The position numbers and the translations under genes are program-made. A DNA stretch of 64,000 nucleotides. It comes from Microbacterium profundi (GTDB taxonomy: Bacteria; Actinomycetota; Actinomycetes; Actinomycetales; Microbacteriaceae). Positions within the stretch are counted from its first letter, which is position 1. Each line of letters opens with the position of its first letter. The notes beneath the pieces were generated by a model. It saw only the letters and a list, made by a program, of their open reading frames with translations, was not told the origin of the DNA and did no database searches. The stretch is taken from positions 434,001 to 498,000 of the forward strand of contig NZ_JPSY01000001.1 of the NCBI RefSeq assembly GCF_000763375.1. The letters are read 5' to 3'. Shown here piece after piece: positions 18,372 through 26,015 of the stretch.

Positions 18372-18739
18372 ATGGCCGATGTCGAGAGCTTCACCCTCGA
18401 TCACACCGCTGTCCGGGAGGGCTGCACACCATCGAGCACGTCCTCGCCGGCCTGCTGCGCGACCACCTCGAGGGCGTCATCGACATCTCCCCGTTCGGAT
18501 GCCGCACGGGCTTCCACCTGATCACCTGGGGCGAGCCGAGCGTCGCGGCGGTCGTGGCGGCCGTCCGCGTGGGGCTCACCGCGATCGCCGAGGACATCAC
18601 CTGGGACGACGTCCCCGGCGTCGACGCGATCAGCTGCGGCAACTACCGGGATCACAGCCTGCACAGCGCGCGGGAGTGGTCCAGGCACATCCTCGAACAG
18701 GGCATCAGCCTTGACGCTTTCGAGCGCGTGGGAGTGTGA
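18372..18739 (+). pseudogene. luxS: S-ribosylhomocysteine lyase (LuxS) gene with internal frameshifting deletion
   Basis: A ribosome site (AAGGAG) and ATG at 18372 begin [15 protein letters not shown], a good LuxS start. At about 18417 the frame changes and continues as [13 protein letters not shown] through to CGNYRDHS and a stop at 18737–18739. LuxS normally has roughly 35 more residues between these parts (the segment containing FDLR). The remnant is 368 bp, not a multiple of three, so start and end lie in different frames. The zinc residues (HTIEH and CGNYRDHS) and catalytic Cys (GCRTGF) remain, but no intact protein can be made. Loss of over 100 bp is too large for a base-calling error. 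Confidence 0.85.
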
Positions 18740-18751
18740 TGTTCGGCGAGC

Positions 18752-19054
18752 TCAGCGCCGTGGATCGTCCTTCTCGGATGCTTCGTCGCCGTTCTCGTGC
18801 GCAGGGGCGGCGGTGCCGGCATCCGGGGTCCGCGCTTCCCGGCCTGCGGCCTCTTCCGCATCGAGCTCCTCGCGCACCTCTTCTCGATAGCGCACACGGC
18901 GCACGCGACGGTTCATGTCCCAGATGAGCAGCACCACGGCGATCACGACGATCACGGTCACGAGGAATCCGGCGGGGCCCGGTGTGACGGCGTTCGGGTC
19001 GACGGTCATCGTCGGCGTCGGAATCGGGGTCTCAGTTCCGAACTGCACGAGCAT
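18752..19054 (-). CDS. Small single-pass membrane protein of unknown function
   Basis: This 100-residue protein has a short Pro/Thr-rich outer part, one strong membrane helix near residues 29–45 (FLVTVIVVIAVVLLIWD), then a basic stretch (NRRVRRVRYREEVREE) and an acidic low-complexity tail. This topology suggests a bitopic protein with its charged tail in the cytoplasm. I recognise it only as a conserved-looking actinobacterial hypothetical protein. It is convergent with the luxS remnant and divergent from the DUF4307 gene, 68 bp away. No function can be offered. Confidence 0.7.
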   Translation of the reverse strand: MLVQFGTETPIPTPTMTVDPNAVTPGPAGFLVTVIVVIAVVLLIWDMNRRVRRVRYREEVREELDAEEAAGREARTPDAGTAAPAHENGDEASEKDDPRR

Positions 19055-19122
19055 GTGTACGCCTTTCCTTCGCAGGTCGCATAACCTGGAACCACAAGCC
19101 TAACTATCGAAAGCACCTACCA

Positions 19123-19509
19123 GTGACGACTGCCCTCGAGCTCGATGAACGATATGGCCGCCGACGCCGCTCGCGCGCTTCGTGGATCATCGGCGGTGCG
19201 GTCGCCGTGGTGGTGATCATCATCGCCTCATGGGTGACAGTCTCGCAGTCGATCGACACGGTCGACGCCGACGACTTGAGCTTCGAACTCGTCGATGAGC
19301 GCACTGTCACGGTGCGCTTCCAGGTCACCACCCCTCAGGGTCGGGATATGGCCTGCGCGGTCGAGGCGCTCGATGAGGAGTTCGGCGTCGTCGGCTGGAA
19401 GATCGTCCAGATTCCCGCCGCAGACACTCCCATGCAGCAATTGACGGCGACCGTACCGACCGTCGCACAAGCCACGACAGGTTTGGTGAACTCCTGCTGG
19501 CCCTTATAG
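19123..19509 (+). CDS. DUF4307 membrane protein
   Basis: This 128-residue protein has a basic N-terminus (RYGRRRRSR), one membrane helix near residues 21–41 and an extracytoplasmic domain with VTTPQGRDMACAVEALDEEFGVVGWK, typical of the actinobacterial DUF4307 family, usually found beside greA. Two cysteines (in MACAV and NSCWP) could form a disulfide outside the cell. Function is unknown. GTG 19123 is used. A hairpin terminator follows before the greA leader, so greA is probably transcribed at least partly from its own promoter. Confidence 0.85.
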   Translation: MTTALELDERYGRRRRSRASWIIGGAVAVVVIIIASWVTVSQSIDTVDADDLSFELVDERTVTVRFQVTTPQGRDMACAVEALDEEFGVVGWKIVQIPAADTPMQQLTATVPTVAQATTGLVNSCWPL

Positions 19510-19526
19510 ACTCCCCTGATACGACC

Positions 19527-19553
19527 GACGCCCTGGCCACTTGCCGGGGCGTC
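19527..19553 (+). terminator. Hairpin after the DUF4307 gene
   Basis: An 11-bp stem (arms 19527–19537 and 19543–19553, one wobble pair) closes a CACTT loop. It begins 17 bp after the stop. No T tract follows. Confidence 0.6.
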
Positions 19554-19564
19554 TGGCATATCCC

Positions 19565-19614
19565 CACCGCCCTGACGGGCGTTCGACAACACCGCCCTGA
19601 AGGGCGTTCGACAA
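19565..19614 (+). repeat. Two tandem 25-bp stem-loop units before greA
   Basis: The 25-bp unit at 19565–19589 is repeated at 19590–19614 with one base changed. Each holds a CGCCC/GGGCG stem (19568–19581 and 19593–19606) with loop TGAC or TGAA; the single difference lies in the loop. The second unit runs into the greA ribosome site AAAGGAG (19613–19619), so an RNA-level control element is possible. Confidence 0.6.
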
Positions 19615-19625
19615 AGGAGCACGCT

Positions 19626-20117
19626 GTGTCCACAGACGCTCAGGTACCCTTCCTCACTCAAGAGGCATATGACCGGCTCGTCGCTGAGCTCGAGGCCCTG
19701 TCCACGACGGGTCGCGACGAGATCGCGAAGCGCATCGAAGCCGCCCGCGAAGAAGGCGACCTCAAGGAGAACGGCGGATATCACGCCGCGAAGGACGAGC
19801 AGGGCAAGCAGGAGGCGCGCATCCGCACGCTCGAACAGCTCCTGAAGACCGCGAAGGTCGGCGAGGCCGTGGTCAGCCGCGGCATCGTCGAGCCCGGCAC
19901 CGTCGTCACGGCACTCGTCGCCGGCGGCGAAGAGGTCTTCCTGCTCGGCAGCCGCGAGATCGCGGCATCCGGGAGCGACGTCGACGTCTACAGCGAGGCG
20001 AGCCCGCTCGGCCAGGCCATCCTCGGCCTGAAGGTCGGGGAGAAGACCTCGTACGAAGCGCCGAACGGCAAATCGATCTCGGTCGAGGTCACGAACGTCG
20101 AGACCTACGCCGGCTGA
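19626..20117 (+). CDS. greA: Transcription elongation factor GreA
   Basis: GreA enters the RNA polymerase secondary channel and triggers cleavage of backtracked RNA. This 163-residue protein has the N-terminal coiled coil with the acidic tip (TGRDEIAKRIEAAREEGDLKENGGYHAAKDEQG) and the C-terminal FKBP-like domain (SPLGQAILGLKVGEKTSYEAPNGK). The Asp/Glu pair at the tip is in place. GTG 19626 has AAAGGAG six bases upstream. It is preceded by two tandem stem-loops and followed by a strong hairpin shared with ilvA. Confidence 0.95.
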   Translation: MSTDAQVPFLTQEAYDRLVAELEALSTTGRDEIAKRIEAAREEGDLKENGGYHAAKDEQGKQEARIRTLEQLLKTAKVGEAVVSRGIVEPGTVVTALVAGGEEVFLLGSREIAASGSDVDVYSEASPLGQAILGLKVGEKTSYEAPNGKSISVEVTNVETYAG

Positions 20118-20135
20118 GTCCGACCCACAGACGCA

Positions 20136-20182
20136 GAACCGCGCCGGGACAGTGCAGCGATGCTGCTGTCTCGGCGCGGTTC
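20136..20182. terminator. Bidirectional terminator between greA and ilvA
   Basis: A 17-bp stem (20136–20152 with 20166–20182, 16 pairs plus one wobble) has an internal GCAGC/GCTGC extension and a small loop. It lies 19 bp after the greA stop and 14 bp before the ilvA end on the other strand. A T-rich run (TTCTTCCGTT) follows on the plus strand. Confidence 0.8.
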
Positions 20183-20195
20183 TTCCGTTCCGCGA

Positions 20196-21425
20196 TCAGT
20201 CGGGAACGACCATCGGGTCGTAGCCGGCCTGGCGGAGCGTGTCGAGTGTGAGCTCGGTGTGCTCCGCTCCCCTGGTCTCGATGCTCATCTGCAGGATGAC
20301 TTCGCTGATCTGCAGTCCCTGGCCGTGCCTGGTGTGCATGACCTCCATGACATTCGCGCCGGCCTGCGAGACGAGCTCGGAGACCCTGGCGAGCTGACCG
20401 GGGCGGTCGGGCAGCGGGATGCGGATGGTCAGATAGCGACCGGATGCCGCGAGCCCGTGCGACACGACGCGCTGGAGCAGCAGCGGGTCGATGTTGCCAC
20501 CGGAGAGCACGGCCATGGTCTTGCCGGTGCCGGACACCTTGCCTGCGAGGATGGCGGCCACGCCGACGGCGCCCGCGGGCTCGACGACGACCTTCGCCTG
20601 CTCGAGCAGGATGAGGATCGCACGAGCGATGTCGTCGTCCGTGACGGTGACGACCTCGTCGACCAGGTCCTTGATGATCTCGAAGGGCACGGCCCCGGGC
20701 TTCGCGACGAGGATGCCGTCTGCGATGGTCGGATGCGTCTCGATCTCGACAGGATGGCCCTCGGCCAGCGAAAGCGGCATAGCGGCGGCGTTCTCGGCCT
20801 GCACTCCGATCACCCGCACGGTGCGTCCGGCCCGTGCTGCCGCAGCCTTCGCGGCGGCGGCCACACCGGCGATGAGTCCTCCGCCGCCGATGCCGACGAG
20901 GATCGTGTCGACATCAGGAGCATCCGCGATCAGTTCGAGCCCGAGGGTTCCCTGACCGATCACCACGTCGCGGTGATCGAAGGGGTGGATCATCACCGCC
21001 CCTGTACGCTCCGCGAACTCCGCCGCGAGCCGCAGCGACGTCGCGACGGTCTCGCCTTCCAGCACGACCTCGGCTCCATACCCCCGGGTGGCGAGCAGCT
21101 TGGGCACAGGCACGCCGAGTGGCATGAAGATCGTCGCGGGGATGCCGAGCGCCTGCGCGGCGAGCGCGACGCCCTGCGCGTGGTTGCCCGCGGATGCCGC
21201 CACCACACCGCGCGCGCGCTCTTCGGCCGTGAGCTTCGACAGACGGTACGCGGCACCACGGATCTTGAACGAACCGGTGCGCTGCAGGTTCTCCATCTTC
21301 AGCACGACGGACTCACCGAGGATGTCGGACAGCGCCCTGGACGGCAGGGTCGGCGTGTGCGAGATCACTCGCTCCAGCCCCCGTGCGGCTTCCTCGAACT
21401 CGCCCAGACTGGGGACTGCACTCAT
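20196..21425 (-). CDS. ilvA: Threonine ammonia-lyase with ACT domain
   Basis: This PLP enzyme deaminates threonine to 2-oxobutanoate, the first step to isoleucine. The PLP lysine is Lys54 in TGSFKIRGA; the glycine-rich phosphate loop GIGGGGLIAG and serine motif SGGNID are present. Residues ~330–409 form one C-terminal ACT-like domain (LTIRIPLPDRPGQLARVSELV), so this is the shorter 409-residue form. Whether it is biosynthetic or degradative cannot be told from sequence alone. Its ATG overlaps the stop of the AI-2E-family permease gene by 4 bp. Confidence 0.92.
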   Translation of the reverse strand: MSAVPSLGEFEEAARGLERVISHTPTLPSRALSDILGESVVLKMENLQRTGSFKIRGAAYRLSKLTAEERARGVVAASAGNHAQGVALAAQALGIPATIFMPLGVPVPKLLATRGYGAEVVLEGETVATSLRLAAEFAERTGAVMIHPFDHRDVVIGQGTLGLELIADAPDVDTILVGIGGGGLIAGVAAAAKAAAARAGRTVRVIGVQAENAAAMPLSLAEGHPVEIETHPTIADGILVAKPGAVPFEIIKDLVDEVVTVTDDDIARAILILLEQAKVVVEPAGAVGVAAILAGKVSGTGKTMAVLSGGNIDPLLLQRVVSHGLAASGRYLTIRIPLPDRPGQLARVSELVSQAGANVMEVMHTRHGQGLQISEVILQMSIETRGAEHTELTLDTLRQAGYDPMVVPD

Positions 21426-22615
21426 GTATTCCTCCGACGCCGCTCGAGCGGCACTGTACTCCAGATCAGGTCACCAGTGGGCCTGCCGCCGGTCTTCCAC
21501 GAGCCGCTGCTGAGCGTCACCGCGACGACGTTCACGAAGGCTGCCAGCGGCACTGCGAACAGTGCACCGGGAATGCCGGCGATCATCGACCCACCGGCGA
21601 CCACCAGAACGACGGCGAGCGGATGCACCTTGACCGCGGATCCCATCAGGATCGGCTGCAGGATGTGGCCCTCGACCTGCTGGACACCGATCACGACGAC
21701 CAGCATCCAGAACGCGTTCAGCGGATCGTTGTACACAAGCGCGAGGAACACCGCCACGGCACCGGTGGCGACCGCACCGACGATCGGAATGAACGCACCG
21801 AGGAAGACGAGCACGGCGACCGGGATCGCGAGCGGGACACCGAGCAGGAAGGCGCCGATGCCGATGCCGATCGAGTCGATCGTCGCGACCAGCAACTGGG
21901 TCTTCGCGAAACTGACGACCGTTCGCCAGCCGTTGCGCGCCGCGGCGTCGACGGCGGGTCGCGCATCGCGAGGGAAGAGCATCGTCGTCCAGCGCCAGAT
22001 GCCGCCGCCGTCGGCGAGCAGGCAGATCAGGATGAAGACCGTCAGGAGCATGCCGACCACGACGTGGCCGGCCGTCGAACCGATGGCGAGGGCACCGGAC
22101 CACAGCAGTTGCGCCTGTTCCTGGATCAGCGCGAAGCCCTGATCGATGTAGTCCTGGATCTGCCCTGCGGACAGGTGCAGCGGGCCGTCCATCAGGTACT
22201 GCTGGAACTCGTCGAGCGCCTGCATCGTGCTCTTCTGCACCGATGGCCACTCGCGCGCGACCTGCCATCCGACGAGCCAGAGCAGGCCCGAGACGATCGC
22301 GAGCGTGCCGACGAGGGCGATCAGGATCGCGAGCCACCGCGGGAAGCGCTTGCGCAGCATCCATTCGAACACCGGCCAGAGCAGAGCCGTGATGAGGATG
22401 CCGATCAGCAGCGGGATGACGAGGAGCTTCAGCTGGATCACGATCCAGATGATGACGCCGGCGGCCGCGGCGATCAGCAGCATGCGCCAGGCGTAGCCGG
22501 CTGCGACACGCAATGACAGCGGCACTGCGTTGTCGGCCTCGGTCGTGACCGTGCGATCGGTCGGCATGCGACCCCACAGACGATCGCGCTTGCGGGGGCG
22601 CTGCTCATCCGTCAT
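21422..22615 (-). CDS. AI-2E family (PerM/YdiK-like) transporter
   Basis: This 397-residue membrane protein has two helices near residues 45–80, a third near 100, a soluble middle part (~125–165) and a C-terminal helix bundle with FLGAFIPIVGAVATGAVAV and GGSMIAGIPGALFAVPLAA, as in the AI-2E (TqsA/PerM) family. Some members export autoinducer-2, but many do other jobs, including sodium or amino-acid linked transport, so the name is not a function. The nearby luxS is broken, so AI-2 export is even less likely here. It is the first gene of a two-gene unit with ilvA. Confidence 0.87.
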   Translation of the reverse strand: MTDEQRPRKRDRLWGRMPTDRTVTTEADNAVPLSLRVAAGYAWRMLLIAAAAGVIIWIVIQLKLLVIPLLIGILITALLWPVFEWMLRKRFPRWLAILIALVGTLAIVSGLLWLVGWQVAREWPSVQKSTMQALDEFQQYLMDGPLHLSAGQIQDYIDQGFALIQEQAQLLWSGALAIGSTAGHVVVGMLLTVFILICLLADGGGIWRWTTMLFPRDARPAVDAAARNGWRTVVSFAKTQLLVATIDSIGIGIGAFLLGVPLAIPVAVLVFLGAFIPIVGAVATGAVAVFLALVYNDPLNAFWMLVVVIGVQQVEGHILQPILMGSAVKVHPLAVVLVVAGGSMIAGIPGALFAVPLAAFVNVVAVTLSSGSWKTGGRPTGDLIWSTVPLERRRRNT

Positions 22616-22699
22616 GTCGTAAGTCTAGTTCCGGTGTCGGAGGGATTCTGCGACGCGCGCTCCGACGACCATGTCGGAGGCGGACGATACGCTGACGAC

Positions 22700-23962
22700 G
22701 TGACCGAGACCCTCAGTGCCGCGCAGGCTCGCCGCACGGCCCTGGCCGCCCAGGGGTTCACCCGACGTCGCCCGACGGCCACCGTCTCCGCCCGCCACGT
22801 GCACGGCGCGATGCAGCGCCTGGGTGTGCTGCAGATCGATTCCGTGAACGTCTTCGCGCGCAGTCACTATCTGCCGCTCTTCTCCCGGCTGGGCTCCTAC
22901 GATCCGGCGCTGCTGGATCGAGTGTTCCTCTCGCGCACCACGCACTACGTGGAATACCTCGCGCACGAGGCCACGTTCGTGCCGGTCGAGGACTGGTCGC
23001 TGTGGCGCTTCCGCATGGAGGCGTTCCGCAAGCGCTGGGAGTCCGATCCGCAGTCGTGGCTGAGCCAGAACAGCCGCACGATCACATGGGTGAAGGACGA
23101 ACTGCGCACCCGGGGCCCCCTGCGCCCGGCACAGCTTCGGGCCGATGCGCCGCGCGAGCGCGGCACCTGGTGGGATTGGGACGACGTGAAGCTCGCCCTC
23201 GAGCATCTCTGGCGCACCGGCGATGTCGCCATCAGCGGTCGTCGTGGGTTCGAGAGGCACTATGCGCTGGAGGAGCAGGTGATCCCCGCCGAAGTCCGCG
23301 AGCGGGTCGTACCGCGTGAGCACGCCATCCGCGAGCTCGTCCGCCGCGCCGCCCGCTCCTCCGGCGTCGCGACCGAATCCGACCTCGCCGACTACTACCG
23401 CATCCGCGATCGCGCGAGCATCCGACAGGCGATCGAAGATCTGGTCGACGACGGAGATCTGCAGCCAGTAGAGGTGCGCGGCTGGGAGCGCGGCGGCCGC
23501 CCGGTGCCCGCCTGGCTGCATCGTGATGCGGTGCTCCCCCGCCGGATCGACACCGCTGCGATCCTCACCCCGTTCGACCCAGTGGTGTGGTTCCGGGAGC
23601 GCGCGCTTCGCGCGTTCGACCTCGACTACCGCATCGAGATATACGTCCCGGCGCACAAACGGCGCTACGGCTACTACTCGCTGCCCGTGCTGGTCGGAGA
23701 TCGCATCGTCGCGCGCGTCGATCTGAAGGCCGACAGGGCGACATCGACGCTTCAGGTGCAGTCCGCGTGGTGGGAACCGCAGTCGCGCGCAGAAGACGCA
23801 GAGGCGATCGCGCGCGAACTCGCACTCGCCGCGACCTGGCAGGGATTGGAGAACGTCTCGGTCTCGGGCTGGGGAGACGCCGCGGATGCCGTGGCGGGCG
23901 CCCTGCATGTCGAGCGCGGAGGCGTGCTGCGCCACGTGCATGCACGTCAGGAGTCGGCGTGA
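22700..23962 (+). CDS. YcaQ-like winged-helix protein (crosslink repair glycosylase family)
   Basis: This 420-residue protein belongs to the HTH_42/YcaQ family, whose characterised members (AlkX/YcaQ, AlkZ) unhook DNA interstrand crosslinks as glycosylases. Visible family features are LQIDSVNVFARSHYLPLFSRLGSY near residue 45, YLAHEATFVP, and the late FDPVVWFRERALRAFDLDYRIEIYVPAHKRRYGYYSLPVL stretch. The frame is open from 22634, but GTG 22700 is preferred because family similarity begins with the segment that follows. Function as a glycosylase is assumed from the family. It is divergent from the AI-2E-family gene. Confidence 0.85.
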   Translation: MTETLSAAQARRTALAAQGFTRRRPTATVSARHVHGAMQRLGVLQIDSVNVFARSHYLPLFSRLGSYDPALLDRVFLSRTTHYVEYLAHEATFVPVEDWSLWRFRMEAFRKRWESDPQSWLSQNSRTITWVKDELRTRGPLRPAQLRADAPRERGTWWDWDDVKLALEHLWRTGDVAISGRRGFERHYALEEQVIPAEVRERVVPREHAIRELVRRAARSSGVATESDLADYYRIRDRASIRQAIEDLVDDGDLQPVEVRGWERGGRPVPAWLHRDAVLPRRIDTAAILTPFDPVVWFRERALRAFDLDYRIEIYVPAHKRRYGYYSLPVLVGDRIVARVDLKADRATSTLQVQSAWWEPQSRAEDAEAIARELALAATWQGLENVSVSGWGDAADAVAGALHVERGGVLRHVHARQESA

Positions 23963-24065
23963 GGCGGCGCACATCTTGCGATGTGCTTCCCGGTCGCAGA
24001 GGCACCCGTCGTCCGCGGTGACGTGATCGTCGACGAAGACGACCTCGTGTTGCCGGTCTGGTGAG

Positions 24066-24632
24066 TCAGAACTGCACGCGTGGCGGCTCTGAGATCGCCG
24101 CGTTGTCGGCGACCTCGAAGAACTCCCGCTCCGTGAAGCCGAGTCCGCGGGCGAACAGGTTGTTCGGGAAGACCTTGATCTTCGTGTTCAGCTCGCGCAC
24201 ACCACCGTTGTAGAAGCGGCGGGCCGCCTGGATCTTGTCCTCGGTGTCGACGAGGGCATGCTGCACCTGAAGGAAGTTCTGGCTCGCCTGCAGCTGCGGG
24301 TACGCCTCAGCGACCGCGAACAGGCTCTTCAACGCCTGCTGCAGGTGGCCCTCGGCGATTCCGGCCTCACCGGGGCTCGTCGCGGAAAGCGTCTCAGCAC
24401 GGGCGCGGGTGACGTTCTCGAACACGGCCTTCTCATGCGACGCGTAGCCCTTGACCGTCTCGATGAGATTGGGAATCAGGTCGGCGCGTCTCTTGAGCTG
24501 CACGGTGATGCCGCTCCACGCCTCGTCGACGCGAACGTTCAATTGCACGAGGGAGTTGTAGGTCGCCCAGAAGTAGATGCCGATGAGCACCACCACAGCG
24601 ACGACGATCAGAACTGGAATGAGCCATTCCAT
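24066..24632 (-). CDS. LemA family protein
   Basis: This 188-residue protein has one N-terminal membrane helix (LIPVLIVVAVVVLIGIYFWATYN) followed by a coiled, all-helical domain with the LemA hallmarks VDEAWSGITVQLKRRADLIPNLIETVKGYASHE and ARRFYNGGVRELNTKI. LemA proteins are anchored in the membrane with the N-terminus outside; their function is poorly known. It is often next to a TPM-domain gene, but none is here. A strong RBS-like GGGGGT precedes ATG 24632, and a palindrome overlaps the likely transcription start. Confidence 0.93.
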   Translation of the reverse strand: MEWLIPVLIVVAVVVLIGIYFWATYNSLVQLNVRVDEAWSGITVQLKRRADLIPNLIETVKGYASHEKAVFENVTRARAETLSATSPGEAGIAEGHLQQALKSLFAVAEAYPQLQASQNFLQVQHALVDTEDKIQAARRFYNGGVRELNTKIKVFPNNLFARGLGFTEREFFEVADNAAISEPPRVQF

Positions 24633-24640
24633 GGCACATG

Positions 24641-24668
24641 ACCCCCTTCATGAGTTTTACTCATACTA
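24641..24668 (-). promoter_or_regulatory. Candidate −10 box and palindromic operator upstream of lemA
   Basis: A perfect palindrome ATGAGT-TTT-ACTCAT (24650–24664) sits between a −10-like TAGTAT (24663–24668, minus strand) and the ribosome site GGGGGT (24641–24646). The position suits an operator at the transcription start. No −35 box is obvious. Confidence 0.4.
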
Positions 24669-24701
24669 ACCACGGCGCCTGCGCGTGAACTGGGCGACCC
24701 G

Positions 24702-26015
24702 TCACTCTCCGAGCACTCGGTCAAGATGACGATTCGCGAACCGGCGGTCGGGATCCAGCCGGTCGCGCACCGCTCGGAAGTCGTCGAACCGCGGATAGCG
24801 CTCCCGCAGCTGCTGTGCGTTCAGAGTGTGGAGCTTGCCCCAGTGCGGGCGTCCCCCGTGTTCGAGGCAGATGCGTTCGACGGCCTCGAAGTAGGCCGTC
24901 GGATCGGCGCGCCAGTATCGATGCACGGCGATGTACCCGCTGGCACGGTCGTACGCCGTGGAGAGCCAGCGGTCATCCGCCGCAGCGAAGCGCACCTCGA
25001 CCGGGAACTCGATCTTCCAGCCCCGCGCGGTGATGAGCGCTCGAATCGCCTGGACGGCCGGTAGGACGTTCGCCGCCGGGAGTGCGTACTCCATCTCCCG
25101 GAACCGTACGTTGCGGCGCTGTGTGAGCACCCGATGCGACAGGTCGGTGTACTCGCGGTCTCCGGTGAGCTTCACGGCGAGGCGATTGAACGGCGGCGTG
25201 ATGGCCGGAAGCACCTGTCCTGCGGCGCACACCATCCGGTACACGCCGTTGGAGAGCAGGGTCTCGTCGATCCACCTGCCGACAGTCGGCAGCGGCTTGC
25301 GGGGAGTCGACTCCGGCAGCCTGGTCTGCCTCTTCGTGAGTGCCACGTCGGTGTGCGGGAACCAGTAGAACTCGAAATGGTCCGACGCTGAGACCCGCTC
25401 GTCGAGCGTATCCAGCACGTCATCGAGCGGCAGCGGCGCGTCGATGGCGTGCATGACGAAGGCGGGGACGCACTGCAGCGTGACGTCGACGAGGATGCCG
25501 AGTGCGCCGAGCCCCAGCGCGACGGCCGGCAGCATCTCGGTGTTCTCGGTGTCGCTCACCCGGAGGAATTCTCCCTGCGCGGTGATCAGGGTCACGCCGA
25601 CGACCTGCGCCGCGAGTCCGCCGAAACGCGCACCCGTCCCGTGGGTGCCGGAGGAGATCGCACCGGAGATCGATTGGCGGTCGATGTCGCCGAGGTTCTC
25701 CATGACGAGTCCGTGGGGAGCGAGCAGACGGGGGATGCGGTGCAGCCGGGTACCTGCGAGGAATGTCACTCGTGCGCGGTCTGGATCGACCGACACCAGC
25801 CCCTGCATGTCATCGAGTTCGAGAAGAACCCCGGGAGCCACCGCGATGCCGGTGAAGCTGTGACCGGCGCCGACGGCCTTGATCTGAAGGTTGTGGGCGG
25901 CAGCCGCCTGCACGGCGCGCTGCACGCCCTCCGGCGTGCGCGGTCGCTCGACGCTGGTCGGCCTCACGCTCGCCGAGCGCGCCCAGTTCTGCCACGTGCC
26001 GCCGGGACGCGTCAC
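24702..26015 (-). CDS. FAD-dependent D-arabinono-1,4-lactone oxidase family protein
   Basis: This 437-residue oxidoreductase has the VAO-type FAD domain: VGAGHSFTGIAVAPG (His52, the likely covalent FAD site) and ISGAISSGTHGTGA. The C-terminal aldonolactone oxidase domain ends with HWGKLHTLNAQQLRERYPRF and LDPDRRFANRHL. Family members oxidise aldonolactones or sugar alcohols such as xylitol. The frame stays open to 26135, but the start is GTG 26013–26015, overlapping the upstream stop (GTGA). It is coupled to the DSD1-like PLP enzyme, a pairing that may serve small-molecule catabolism. Confidence 0.88.
   Translation of the reverse strand: MTRPGGTWQNWARSASVRPTSVERPRTPEGVQRAVQAAAAHNLQIKAVGAGHSFTGIAVAPGVLLELDDMQGLVSVDPDRARVTFLAGTRLHRIPRLLAPHGLVMENLGDIDRQSISGAISSGTHGTGARFGGLAAQVVGVTLITAQGEFLRVSDTENTEMLPAVALGLGALGILVDVTLQCVPAFVMHAIDAPLPLDDVLDTLDERVSASDHFEFYWFPHTDVALTKRQTRLPESTPRKPLPTVGRWIDETLLSNGVYRMVCAAGQVLPAITPPFNRLAVKLTGDREYTDLSHRVLTQRRNVRFREMEYALPAANVLPAVQAIRALITARGWKIEFPVEVRFAAADDRWLSTAYDRASGYIAVHRYWRADPTAYFEAVERICLEHGGRPHWGKLHTLNAQQLRERYPRFDDFRAVRDRLDPDRRFANRHLDRVLGE

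Noticed and set aside
23981..24064. 27-codon open frame (MCFPVAEAPVV…) after the YcaQ-like gene
   Set aside because: It has no ribosome site and no recognised family. It might be the tail of a decayed gene but evidence is too thin.
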